This document shows, piece after piece, positions 34,750 through 44,034 of a stretch of DNA of 64,000 nucleotides. This DNA is from CAVRCA01 sp963719345. GTDB lineage: Bacteria; Pseudomonadota; Alphaproteobacteria; Acetobacterales; Acetobacteraceae. Numbering within the stretch: the first letter of the stretch is position 1; each line of letters opens with the position of its first letter. The stretch spans positions 620,001 through 684,000 of the forward strand of contig CAVRCA010000001.1 in NCBI GenBank assembly GCA_963719345.1, given 5' to 3'. A model generated the notes under the pieces. That model was not told the DNA's origin, ran no database searches, and saw only the letters and a program-made list of their open reading frames with translations. The position numbers were made by a program, and so were the translations under genes.

Positions 34750-35625
34750 TCAGCAGGAGGTGTAGTTCTTCAGGAATGCGCGCACCGCTGGCGCCATGTC
34801 CGGGCGTTTCAGCGCGAACGCGATCTGGGCTTCAAGGAAGCCGACCTTGTCGCCGCAATCGAACTCGCGCCCCTCGATGCGCAGGGCATGGAACGGCGTG
34901 TGGCCGATCATCCGCGCCATGCCGTCGGTGAGCTGCACCTCGTTCCCCGCACCCCGCTCCATGCGCGCGAGATGCTCGATCACCTCGGGCAGCAGGATGT
35001 AGCGGCCGACCACCGAGAGGTTGGACGGGGCCTCCTCCGGCTGCGGCTTCTCGACCAGACCGGTCACCTCGACCAGGCTGCCGTCATCCTGTCCCGGGGC
35101 AATGATGCCGTAGCGGTTGGTGTGCTCGTGCGGCACCTCGTTGACCGCGATCACGTTGCCGCCGGTCCGCTCGTACACCGCGTTGAGCTGCGCCATGCAC
35201 GGAGTATCGGACAGCACCAGCACATCCGACAACAGGACCGCAAACGGGTCGTCGCCGATGAAGGCGCGGGCGCACCAGATGGCGTGGCCGAGGCCCAGTG
35301 GCTCCTGCTGACGGACCGTGACGATGGAGCCGGGCTCGATCGCCATCTCACGCAGCAGCTTGAGCTCGGTCTGCTTGTTGCGCTCCCTGAGCGTCTGCTC
35401 AAGCTCGAACGCGACGTCGAAATGCTCGACCAGCGCGGTCTTGCCGCGTCCCGTGACGAGGCAGAACTGCTCGATGCCGGCGGCGCGCGCCTCGTCGACC
35501 GCGTACTGGATCAGCGGCTTGTCCACGACCGGCAGCATCTCCTTCGCCACCGCCTTGGTCGCCGGCAAGAACCGGGTCCCAAGTCCCGCGACGGGAAGCA
35601 CAGCCTTTCGTAATGGTTTGTGCAT
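34750..35625 (-). CDS. galU: UTP-glucose-1-phosphate uridylyltransferase
   Basis: GalU makes UDP-glucose from glucose-1-phosphate and UTP. The 291-residue protein has KAVLPVAGLGTRFLPATKAV at the N-terminus (nucleotide-binding loop), VDKPLIQYAVDEARAAGI near 40, GLGHAIWCARAFIGDDPFAV near 105, and DGMARMIGHTPFHALRIEG near 240. The ATG at 35625 gives the usual start, with a TTG three codons upstream as the only alternative. It pairs with the phosphohexomutase gene downstream. Confidence 0.95.
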   Translation of the reverse strand: MHKPLRKAVLPVAGLGTRFLPATKAVAKEMLPVVDKPLIQYAVDEARAAGIEQFCLVTGRGKTALVEHFDVAFELEQTLRERNKQTELKLLREMAIEPGSIVTVRQQEPLGLGHAIWCARAFIGDDPFAVLLSDVLVLSDTPCMAQLNAVYERTGGNVIAVNEVPHEHTNRYGIIAPGQDDGSLVEVTGLVEKPQPEEAPSNLSVVGRYILLPEVIEHLARMERGAGNEVQLTDGMARMIGHTPFHALRIEGREFDCGDKVGFLEAQIAFALKRPDMAPAVRAFLKNYTSC

Positions 35626-35741
35626 GGTCGGCAAATTTCCCTCAATTCAATCTGGTCGCGCCAAGCTCCCACGGGAACCGGGCGGAGATGCGGCAGCGGA
35701 GGGCGGAACGCGCCGAGCCCGCCGACCGTTCGCGCAAGCCG

Positions 35742-36233
35742 TCACGATGACCGCTGGCGGGCGCGGCCGAGCAGCACGTCCCGTGCCTGGTTGATGCGGG
35801 TGGCGAGCCAGTCGGAGCCGCCGCGGTCGGGGTGCGCCGCCCGCATCAGGCGGACATAGGCGGCCTGGATGTCGGCTTCGCGCGCACCGGGTTCGAGGCC
35901 CAGCACCTCGTAGGCCTCGCCGCGCGTCATCGGCCCGGCCGAACGGGGCGGCGGCGGCACCGCGCCGGCGCCCGCGCCCAGTCCCGCGGCCGCGCCCCCA
36001 CCGGGACGCCGCAGCCGCCACTGGTCGCGCACCAGGGGATACAGCATGCTGAGGGCGAGAAATGCCAGCGGCCCCCGCCCGGTCAGGATCAATAGCAGCG
36101 CGAGCGTCAGCCCGCCCAGGGCCGCGATCCAGGCGAGCAGCGCCTTGATGGTGCCGACCGAGGCACGCTCGAACGCGCGCAAGCCGCCGAGCAGAGCCAG
36201 CAGCACGAGCCCACCGAGCAGCAGACCGATCAT
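35742..36233 (-). CDS. J-domain membrane protein
   Basis: The 163-residue protein has two N-terminal hydrophobic segments (MIGLLLGGLVLLALLGGL and ALLAWIAALGGLTLALLLIL), a Gly/Ala/Pro linker, and a C-terminal J domain. The J domain (about 103-155) has EAYEVLGLEPGAREADIQAAY and the HPD motif in RAAHPDRGGSDW, which stimulates DnaK-type ATPases. The layout resembles alphaproteobacterial proteins related to mitochondrial Pam18/Tim14. It lies 6 bp downstream of maeB on the same strand. Confidence 0.87.
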   Translation of the reverse strand: MIGLLLGGLVLLALLGGLRAFERASVGTIKALLAWIAALGGLTLALLLILTGRGPLAFLALSMLYPLVRDQWRLRRPGGGAAAGLGAGAGAVPPPPRSAGPMTRGEAYEVLGLEPGAREADIQAAYVRLMRAAHPDRGGSDWLATRINQARDVLLGRARQRSS

Positions 36234-36239
36234 GGCCCC

Positions 36240-38567
36240 TTATACGGCAGCCAGCCCCTTCGCGACAGCCTCCGCCGGCTGGTCGCCGCCATCCTCGAGC
36301 GATTGCGCGGCCAGGACCGAGAGCGCGCTCAAGTTGACGATTCCCCGTGCGGTGACGCTCGGCACCAGGACGTGGATCGGCTTCGACATGCCGAGCAGCA
36401 TCGGTCCGATCGGCAGCCCGTCGGCCGCCGCCTTCAACAGGTTGAAGGCGATGTGGGCGGCATCGAGCGTCGGCATCACCAGCAGGTTGGCGGTCCCCGA
36501 CAACCGGCTGTCCGGGACCGCCCGGTCGCGGATCACCTCCGACAGCGCCGCATCGGCGTGCATCTCGCCGTCCACCTCGAGCTCCGGCGCCCGCGCCCGG
36601 ATCAGCGCCAGCGCCTGGCGCATCTTGCGGGCCGACTGGCTGTCGCTGGCGCCAAAACTCGAATGCGACAGCAGCGCCGCTTTCGGCACGATGCCGAACT
36701 CGCGCACCGCCTCGGCGGCGAGAATGGTCATCTCGCAGACCTGCTCGGCGGTGGGATCGACCATCATGTGGGTGTCGCAGACGAACAACGCGCCGCTCTG
36801 CAGGATCAGGCACGACAGCGCGTAGACCCGCGCCGCACCCGGGCAGCGCGGGATGATCGGCAGCACGTACTGGATCTGCCGCCACCAGTTGCCGGTGCCG
36901 CCGCAGATCGCCGCGTCGGCCATGCCGGCGTGCAGCAGCATCGCGGCGGCCACCGAGCTGCGCGTGCCGACCCGGCGGGCGGCGGCATCGGGCGGCGCAC
37001 CACGCCGGCCGGCCAGGCGCTGGTAGTCGGCGACCAGCGAGGCGAACACCTCCTGGTCCTGCGTCGGGTCGAGGACGCGGACGGTCTCGTGCAGATCCAT
37101 CCGCAGTCCCATCTCGCGCACCCGCTGCTCGATGATTTGGCGACGGCCGAGCAGGATCGGCTCGGCGATGTTGTCGTCCACCAGGGTCTGCACCGCCCGC
37201 AGCACCCGCTCGTCCTCGCCCTCGCCGTAGACGATGCGCTTGGGCGCCTTCTTGGCCGCCTCGAACACCGGGCGCATGAGTTGGCCGGAGCGGTAGACGA
37301 AGCGCTCCAGGTTTTCCCGATAGGCGTCGAAATCCTCGATCGGCCGGCGCGCGACCCCGCTCGCCATCGCCGCCCGCGCCACCGCCGGGGCGATCTGCAG
37401 GATCAGCCGTGGGTCGAACGGTTTCGGGATGATGTAGTCCGGGCCGAACACCGGGGCGGCCCCACCGTAGGCGGCGGCAACCACCTCGCTCGCCTCCATG
37501 CGTGCCAGCTCGGCGATCGCCTCGACGGCGGCCAGTTTCATGGTTTCGTTGATCTCGGTGGCGCTCACGTCAAGCGCGCCGCGGAAGATGAACGGGAAGC
37601 AGAGGACGTTGTTGACCTGGTTGGGGTAGTCGCTGCGTCCCGTGGCGACGATCGCGTCGTCGCGCACGGCCCGCACCGCCTCGGGCAGGATTTCCGGCTC
37701 GGGGTTGGCCAGCGCGAGGATGAACGGCTTTGCCGCAAACAACCCCAGCCACTCGGCCTTCAGTACGCGCGGCGCCGACAAGCCGAGAAAGACGTCGGTG
37801 CCGGGCAGCGCGTCTTTCAGCGTGCGGGCCGACGTCTCCCGGGCGTAGCGCGCGAGGCTCGGGTCCAGGTTCTCGCGCCCGACATGGACCACGCCCTTGA
37901 TGTCGGTCAGCGTCACGTGGTGGGGCGGCAAGCCCATATGGACCAGCAGGTCGACGCAGGCGAGCGCCGCCGCGCCGGCGCCCGATGTGACCACCCGCAC
38001 GTCCTGCAACCGCTTGCCCTGCAGCAGCAGGCCGTTGCGGATGGCGGCGGCAACCGTGATGGCGGTCCCGTGCTGATCATCGTGGAACACCGGAATGTTC
38101 ATGCGGGCGCGCAGGTTGGCCTCGACCGCGAAGCACTCCGGCGCCTTGATGTCCTCGAGGTTGATCGCGCCGAACGTGGGTTCGAGGGCGGCGACCACGT
38201 CGCAGAAACGGTCAGGGTCGGCGGCGTCCACCTCGATGTCGAACACGTCGATGCCAGCGAACTTCTTGAACAACACCGCCTTGCCCTCCATCACGGGCTT
38301 GCCGGCGAGGGCGCCGATGTTGCCGAGGCCGAGCACGGCAGTGCCGTTGGAGATCACCGCGACGAGATTGCCGCGGGCCGTGTAATCGTAGGCGGTGTGC
38401 GGGTCGGCCAGGATCGCCTCGCAGGCGGCGGCGACGCCGGGCGAGTAGGCGAGCGCCAGATCGAGCTGGGTCGCCATGCGCTTGGTGGGCTCGATGGCCA
38501 GCTTCCCGGGCCGGGGCAGCCGGTGGTAGTCGAGCGCCGCCTTCCGGAAATCCTCATCCATCGCCAT
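36240..38567 (-). CDS. maeB: NADP-dependent malic enzyme with phosphotransacetylase-like domain
   Basis: MaeB decarboxylates malate to pyruvate, producing NADPH. The 775-residue protein has an N-terminal malic enzyme (about 1-430; AYSPGVAAACEAI near 36, catalytic Lys in FKKFAGIDVFDIE near 93, metal site FHDDQHGTAITV near 150, NADP loop VVTSGAGAAALACVDLL near 180). A C-terminal phosphotransacetylase-like domain (about 440-775) is probably regulatory in this family. The ATG at 38567 has a strong GGGAGGA site. The frame is open further upstream into the tRNA gene, but that is not coding. Confidence 0.95.
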   Translation of the reverse strand: MAMDEDFRKAALDYHRLPRPGKLAIEPTKRMATQLDLALAYSPGVAAACEAILADPHTAYDYTARGNLVAVISNGTAVLGLGNIGALAGKPVMEGKAVLFKKFAGIDVFDIEVDAADPDRFCDVVAALEPTFGAINLEDIKAPECFAVEANLRARMNIPVFHDDQHGTAITVAAAIRNGLLLQGKRLQDVRVVTSGAGAAALACVDLLVHMGLPPHHVTLTDIKGVVHVGRENLDPSLARYARETSARTLKDALPGTDVFLGLSAPRVLKAEWLGLFAAKPFILALANPEPEILPEAVRAVRDDAIVATGRSDYPNQVNNVLCFPFIFRGALDVSATEINETMKLAAVEAIAELARMEASEVVAAAYGGAAPVFGPDYIIPKPFDPRLILQIAPAVARAAMASGVARRPIEDFDAYRENLERFVYRSGQLMRPVFEAAKKAPKRIVYGEGEDERVLRAVQTLVDDNIAEPILLGRRQIIEQRVREMGLRMDLHETVRVLDPTQDQEVFASLVADYQRLAGRRGAPPDAAARRVGTRSSVAAAMLLHAGMADAAICGGTGNWWRQIQYVLPIIPRCPGAARVYALSCLILQSGALFVCDTHMMVDPTAEQVCEMTILAAEAVREFGIVPKAALLSHSSFGASDSQSARKMRQALALIRARAPELEVDGEMHADAALSEVIRDRAVPDSRLSGTANLLVMPTLDAAHIAFNLLKAAADGLPIGPMLLGMSKPIHVLVPSVTARGIVNLSALSVLAAQSLEDGGDQPAEAVAKGLAAV

Positions 38568-38650
38568 GTTCCTCCCGCTGGCGGGCTCCCCGCTGAAGGA
38601 CAGGATGGGCGGGAGGCACGAGGCTGGCAACGAGGAGCAAAGGAACAGAA

Positions 38651-38733
38651 TGCGGTCGAGAAGACTCGAACTTCCACGGGGTTTCCCCCACAAGCACCTC
38701 AAGCTTGCGCGTCTACCATTCCGCCACGACCGC
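38651..38733 (-). tRNA. tRNA-Leu (anticodon GAG)
   Basis: The 83-nt sequence folds as a class II tRNA on the minus strand. The acceptor stem GCGGTCG pairs with CGACCGC. The D-arm contains GGCGGAATGGTAGACGC. The anticodon stem CAAGC/GCTTG has loop TTGAGGT with anticodon GAG. A long variable arm (TGGGGGAAACCCCGT) and a TTCGAGT T-arm follow, as expected for tRNA-Leu. The discriminator is A, as leucyl-tRNA synthetase requires. CCA is not encoded. Confidence 0.93.
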
Positions 38734-38781
38734 ATCGGAAGCGCCCAAGACGGGGGCGCTCAAGGCGGCGGGGTATAGCCG

Positions 38782-39630
38782 ATGGACGAGGGGCTATCAA
38801 TCGCCTCGGCCGATGAGCCCTCGTGGGAGATCGCGGAGGGGTTCATGCCCTACCCCGACGCCCTCACGGCCATGAGCGCGCGCGTGGCGGCGATCCGCGC
38901 CGGCGCGGCTGGCGAGCTGGTCTGGCTGGTCGAGCACCCGCCCCTCTACACCGCCGGCAGCTCCGCCCGACAAGACGATCTCCAGCAATCCGACCGCTTC
39001 CCGGTGTTCGCCGCCGGGCGCGGCGGGCAGTGGACCTATCACGGCCCCGGCCAGCGGGTCGGCTATGTGATGCTGGATCTCGAGCGCCGTCACGGACGGG
39101 TCCGTGCGCGGGACGTGCGCTGCTATGTCTGGGGTCTTGAGGAATGGCTCATCCGCGCCCTCGCCCGCTTCAACGTGCGCGGCGAGCGACGGGAGGGCCG
39201 CGTCGGCATCTGGGTCGCCGACCGCGCTACCGGATCGGAGGCGAAGATCGCCGCCATCGGCGTGCGCGTCTCCCGCTGGGTGACCTGGCATGGCGTGGCG
39301 CTCAACGTCGAGCCCGACCTTTCTCATTATGCCGGCATCGTTCCCTGCGGCATCCGCGAGCACGGCGTCACCAGCCTGCACGCCCTCGGCATCCCGGCGA
39401 CGATGGCCGACGCCGACCTGGCGTTGCGCGCCGCGTGGGACGAAGTGTTCAGCGACGGCGCGGACGCGGCGGTCAAGGCGACATGTGCGCCACCGGTCCC
39501 GCGCCGCGTGCTTAGGGTGCGGCCGTCCGGCATAGTCAACCGACCCGCTCGAAACCGTCGGCGCTCCACCCTTCGGTGCCCACGCCGTGATGCACGAAGA
39601 ACAGGCCTTCCGGATCGTATTTCTGCTTGA
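38782..39630 (+). CDS. lipB: Octanoyl-[ACP]:protein octanoyltransferase
   Basis: LipB moves octanoate from ACP to lipoyl domains. The first 220 or so residues match the family: YPDALTAMSARVAAIRAG, LVEHPPLYTAGSSA, GGQWTYHGPGQRVGYVMLDL near 84, the lysine in GSEAKIAAIGVRVSRWVTWH near 155, and the catalytic Cys in IVPCGIREHGVTSL near 192. The last 60 residues are Arg/Pro-rich, unlike LipB, and overlap the convergent FAD oxidase gene by 95 bp. The natural stop may have been lost through a late frameshift: in another frame a TAG ends the gene near 39514. Confidence 0.92.
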   Translation: MDEGLSIASADEPSWEIAEGFMPYPDALTAMSARVAAIRAGAAGELVWLVEHPPLYTAGSSARQDDLQQSDRFPVFAAGRGGQWTYHGPGQRVGYVMLDLERRHGRVRARDVRCYVWGLEEWLIRALARFNVRGERREGRVGIWVADRATGSEAKIAAIGVRVSRWVTWHGVALNVEPDLSHYAGIVPCGIREHGVTSLHALGIPATMADADLALRAAWDEVFSDGADAAVKATCAPPVPRRVLRVRPSGIVNRPARNRRRSTLRCPRRDARRTGLPDRISA

Positions 39631-41324
39631 CCGCGAGCAGTCGCGGATAGTTCGCGCCCCAGAAGGAGCGCTGCCAGTCGTGCTCGAAGTAGTCGCTTTC
39701 GGCAACGTAGGAGCCGGCGTCGGGCACCAGCTTGCGCACCTCGTCCATCGCCCGCCGGACCGCGCCGGCCTCGCGCGCCGCCGCCTCCAGATCGGGCGAG
39801 TGGCCGGGAACGCCCGGAAACGCCGGCGGGCCGGAGGCGCCGCTTATCGCCAGGGCGAAGGCGTCCAGCACGGCTGGGTTGGTGGCGGTGTCGCGCGCCG
39901 CTGCGATCGCCTTGGGCGGAGCGCCGATCAAACCCTTGTTGAAGTGCAGCGCCACCCGCCACTGCCGGCTGGCGGCGAACAGCGTGTCGGCCAGCCGACC
40001 CTGCTGACCGGGCTCCAGCAGGAGCGCCGGCAACCAGGCGGATTGATAGTCGTGCAAATAGAATCCCGCCTCGCCCAGATTGCCGGCCCAGAACACGTTG
40101 TCCGCCGGCGCTCCCGGCCGGTCATCCGCGATCACGATATTTGGCACGCGCTTGAGGAACGCCGGGTTCCAGAGATCGCGGGCAGGCGCAGCGATGATGC
40201 GGGGCGCACCCGCAAGACTGAATTGATCCGGTGCGGCGGCCACCCAGTCCAGCAACGGCTGCCAAACAGACGCTGCCTGCGACTGATCCAGGCCCTGGAA
40301 TGCCATGGATACGGCAACCGTGTTGTCGCGCCCGAACACGACGATCTCGCCCCAGTTCGGGTTGCATAGCGCATCCTTGTAGAACGCGACGAAGCGCCCG
40401 ATCAGGCGCCGGTAGGCCGCGTCGGAGGCTGCCTTGATCGTCAGGTATGCCCCGCCGAAAAAGTTCGGCAGCTCGCGCGTGCGCAGGGTGAGCTTGGTGA
40501 CCACCCCGAGGCTGCCACCGCCGCCGCCCTTCAGACCCCAGAACAGCTCGGGGTTGCTGCAGGGGTTGGCCACGCGGACGACGCCGTCGGCCGTGACGAT
40601 TTCCGCCTCCAGCAGCGCCGCCGCCGCCAGCCCGTAATTTTTCGAAAAGCTGCCAAAACCGCCGCTTTGGATCAGGCCCGCGACCCCGACCGTCGCGCAG
40701 CCGCCGCCCTGCACGTAGCGCCCCCCGTGCGTCGTCACCGCGTTGTAGACGTGCATCCAGATCGCGCCCGCCCCGACCGTCACCGCCGGTTGCGGCGCGT
40801 CGCGACAGCCCTCCGCCACGAAGCCGTCGTGCAGGGCGATGGCGTCCATCGGCCGCGTCCAGATCAAAAGCGAGTTCGGGCGCGTTGGACGTGCCTTGAT
40901 AGGAATGGCCGCCGCCCTTCACCACCAAGCGTAGATTGTTGTCCCGCGCGAAATCCACCGCTGCGGCGACATCGCCTGCGTTGCGCGCAGCGACCGCGTA
41001 GACGCTCGGCGATGTGGTCCATGCGTTTGCCCAACCGGACGTCTGCGTCAGACCGACATTCGCATTGGTGGCATAGGGATTCTTCAGCTCCCGGAAAATC
41101 TCCGCGCACGCCGCGGCATCGGTCCCGTTTGTGCAGGCCGCGAACGGGGGTTGCACCTTGATGAGTTGGCCCCCGACGCTGCGGTCCAGCGCCGCCCACT
41201 GCGCGTCGGAAGGCCAAGCAGCATCGCCGGGGCGAACGCGCCGCAACGGCGTTCCCGCCTTGACCCTGCCGGCCCGCAGCAGCGCCACGGCCGCGGCGCT
41301 TTGCAGCGCATGCCTTCGCCTCAT
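39536..41324 (-). pseudogene. FAD-linked oxidase (BBE family), one-base frameshift
   Basis: The protein of about 595 residues is a VAO/BBE-type flavoprotein oxidase. The N-terminal part has a secretion signal with several Arg (MRRRHALQSAAAVALL, possibly Tat), then ARDNNLRLVVKGGGHSYQGTSNA with the His that usually binds FAD covalently. Near 40874 one extra G breaks the frame. Removing it gives APNSLLIWTRPMDAI and continues through YVQGGGCATVGVAGLIQSGG and LKGGGGGSLGVVTKLTL to the C-terminal BBE motif ANYPRLLAVKQKYDPEGLF. Substrates of such secreted oxidases are often sugars or phenolics. The break may be a sequencing error. Confidence 0.85.
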
Positions 41325-41404
41325 CGGAGTTGCCTGTACAGTTGGCTGCTCGCAGCCAGCTTAGACCTGCGGCGTCGCCGGGGCGAACCGCGCTGCAGGT
41401 CGGC

Positions 41405-42926
41405 TCAGTTCAGCTTGATCAGCCGCGCCGCCTGCTCGGCCAGTTCGCCCGTGTCGTACGGCTTCGCCAGAACCGGCGTGCCCGACGCCTCCTCCGACGC
41501 GGCGGCATCGGTGAAGCCGGTGACGAGCAGGATCGGTAGCTTCGGTCGACGCTCCCGCAAGGTGCGGGCAAGATCAAAGCCGCTCATGCCCGGCATCATC
41601 ACGTCGGAGAACACGAGGTCGAACGGCTCTCCCTGGTCCAGCAGCGCCAACGCTTCCCGGGCCCGGGTCACCGCACAGACCTCGAACCCGGCCTGTTCGA
41701 GAGCCGCAATCGCCACCATGGCCGCGGGCGCCTCGTCTTCCACGACCAGGACACGGCCGCGCGATCGCGCTTCGGCTGCCCCCGGCACCGTCTGAACCGG
41801 CTCGACGTTTTCCGCCGGGACGCCGAGCGGGAGATAGACGGTGATGCAGGTGCCTTGCCCCGGCGTGCTCTCGACGGTCAGCCCGCCGCCGGACTGCTTG
41901 GCGAAGCCATACGCCTGGCTCAGACCCAGACCGGACCCCTTGCCCACTTCCTTGGTGGTAAAGAACGGCTCAATGACGCGGTCCAGGACCTCGGGCGCGA
42001 TCCCGCTTCCGGTATCGGTCAGACTGATCGCGGCATACTCGCCGGGCGCCGCGACGCAATCGTCAATAAGCCGTCGGCGTGTGACCGCGATGCGCAGCGT
42101 GCCGCCGTCCGGCATGGCGTCACGGGCGTTCAGCCCGATGTTCAGCAGCGCCAGTTCGAGATGACGCGAATTGGCGTCGATCCAGATCGGCTGCTCGCAG
42201 CCCTCGATCTCAAGCACGATGCCGGCTCGCAGCGATGCCTCGATGAGCTCGGCGATGGAACGTACCTGCGCGCCCGCTTCGATCACCCCGGGCTGCAGCA
42301 TCTGCTTGCGTGAGAAGGCCAGCAACTGGCCGGTGAGCCGCGCGCCGCGATCGGTTGCCGAGCGTATGGCGTGCAACAGGCGGCCCAGACGCTCGTTGCC
42401 GACCGCGTACCGCTCGGCAAGTTCCGCGCTGCCGCGAACAACGGTCAGTAGATTGTTGAAATCATGTGCAACACCGCCTGTAAGATGGCCGACCGCCTCG
42501 AGCTTCTGCGATTGGAAGAGCTGCTCGCGGGCCCGCTCCAACGCCAGTTGCGCCTCAAGCCGTTCGGTGTTGTCGCGGGTGATCTTGGCGAAGCCGATCA
42601 GATCGCCGGTGTCGTCGCGCACCGCGTGGAGGGCGGCCAGGGCCCAGAAGCGGCTGCCGTCCTGGCGCACGCGCCACCCCTCGTCCCGCGCCAGGCCGTG
42701 CTGCCGCGCATAGTCGAGGAGTTCGCCCGGGCTTGCCGGCCTCGCGATCTTCCGGAGTGAAAAACTCGGCGTAGTGGCGGCCGAGTCCCTGCGCCGGAGT
42801 GTACAGCTTGATCCGCTGGGCGCCTGCGTTCCAGCTGTCCACCCGTCCGTCGGGACCCAACGTAATGATGGCGTAGTCGGTCACTGCTTCGAGCAGCAGC
42901 CGAAACCGCCCTTCTTCAGCGATCAT
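41405..42926 (-). pseudogene. PAS hybrid sensor histidine kinase, one-base frameshift
   Basis: This would be a cytoplasmic hybrid kinase of about 507 residues. It has an N-terminal PAS domain (LLLEAVTDYAIITLGPDGRV), a HisKA domain with the phosphoacceptor His in GGVAHDFNNLLTVV, a HATPase domain (LLNIGLNARDAMPDGG, DTGSGI, GKGSGLGLSQAYG), and a C-terminal receiver with Asp in VFSDVMMPGMSG. An extra G in CCCGGG near 42748 breaks the PAS segment; removing it gives KPGELLDYARQHGLARDEGW. No membrane segment is present, so it senses something internal. The signal and downstream partner are unknown. Confidence 0.87.
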
Positions 42927-43017
42927 GCCCGGGTTCTAGCAGGCGAGCCACATTCGGTGGGCCACTTCTTTCGACACGCAGGGCGTGTATGCCATGCGCT
43001 TGTCGGTTGCGCCAGCC

Positions 43018-43293
43018 TCACGCGCTGGGCAGCTTCTGGAAGCCGGGCTGTTCGGGAGGCGCCACGAAATCCTCGTCGATCCGATCCACCTGGGCGAGTC
43101 TCGGGCCGCGCCGGCACGCGCGCACGAGCTCCTCGACGGAGGCGGTCTCGCCGGCGATGACCGCTTCGACGGTGCCGTTTGTGCGGTTGCGCACCCAACC
43201 GCTCAGCCCGAGACGACGTGCCTCCTCGAGCAGCCACTGGCGAAAGCCGACCGCTTGCACCCGCCCGCTGATGACCAGTCGTTTGGCATTCAT
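43018..43293 (-). CDS. Acylphosphatase
   Basis: The 91-residue enzyme hydrolyses acyl phosphates. It has the phosphate-binding SGRVQAVGFRQWLLEEA (catalytic Arg) near 9-25 and the catalytic Asn block LSGWVRNRTNGTVEAVIAG near 30-48. The ATG at 43293 overlaps the stop of the ATP12 gene by 4 bases (ATGA), so the two are translationally coupled. Confidence 0.93.
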   Translation of the reverse strand: MNAKRLVISGRVQAVGFRQWLLEEARRLGLSGWVRNRTNGTVEAVIAGETASVEELVRACRRGPRLAQVDRIDEDFVAPPEQPGFQKLPSA

Positions 43294-44000
43294 TCCCGCG
43301 CCAACTCCATGTAGCACGCGGCGGCCTCGACATCGGCCGCGATCGCTTGGCGCCGCGCGTCGGCTTGCGGATCGTGGCCCCATAGCTCGGCCTGAAACAG
43401 CTCGTCCAGCGCTGCCGCGGCACACGCCGCCGCCGCATCGAGCCGCCGCTCGGCCAGCGCAAGACCGAGCACCAGACTGCCGAGCGCCGGCACGACGACC
43501 GAAAGACCGGCAAGAACCGGGTCATCCTGCACGGCCAAGACACGGTGCAGCGAGCGCAACGCCTGCGGGTCCTGGCTGACCCGGATGACCCCGGTCGTCA
43601 CCTTGAGCGGCGCATCGTAGGCGAGTGCCGCCCAGTCGAGCCAGGGTTGCCACACCCGCGCCTGTCGCTGGACCAGCGCCTCCGGCGCGTCTGCCCGGTA
43701 GCATAGCAGGTCGCTCTCGGCATATTGCGCCAGCGCCGTCACGGTCGGCGTCCGGTTCGGCGCGATGCGCTCCTGTGCGGTCCCCGCAAGCCGGGTGAGC
43801 GGCGTATCGGCGAACGACATCTCGCCGCCCTTCCCGGTTCCCGCCTCCTGCCATTCCGCGGCGAGGGCGTCCGCGAGCCGTTCGGAGGACACTTCCAGGG
43901 TCGCGCCGCCGGGCAGGTGCATCGCCTTGCCGTCCAGCAAGATCGCGAACCGTTCGGCGCCGCTCGGCGCGACGCTGGCCTGATCCCAAAACCGCTTCAC
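43290..44000 (-). CDS. ATP12-family F1-ATPase assembly chaperone
   Basis: The 236-residue protein matches the ATP12 family, which in mitochondria assists F1-ATPase alpha-subunit assembly. It begins with GTG at 44000 (GGAGG upstream) as KRFWDQASVAPSGAERFAILLDGK. It continues with LADALAAEWQEAG near 48, the MSFADTPLTRLAGTAQERI block near 62, and SDLLCYRADAPEALVQRQARVWQPWLDW near 95. The bacterial role is inferred to be the same. It sits between an AsmA-like gene and the acylphosphatase gene, a common alphaproteobacterial arrangement. Confidence 0.9.
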   Translation of the reverse strand: MKRFWDQASVAPSGAERFAILLDGKAMHLPGGATLEVSSERLADALAAEWQEAGTGKGGEMSFADTPLTRLAGTAQERIAPNRTPTVTALAQYAESDLLCYRADAPEALVQRQARVWQPWLDWAALAYDAPLKVTTGVIRVSQDPQALRSLHRVLAVQDDPVLAGLSVVVPALGSLVLGLALAERRLDAAAACAAAALDELFQAELWGHDPQADARRQAIAADVEAAACYMELARE

Positions 44001-44034
44001 GGTGCCTCCACCGCCATCTCGATCGGCGTCCAGG

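Noticed and set aside
36303..38816. 837-codon open frame on the plus strand
   Set aside because: It is antisense to maeB and passes through the tRNA-Leu gene.
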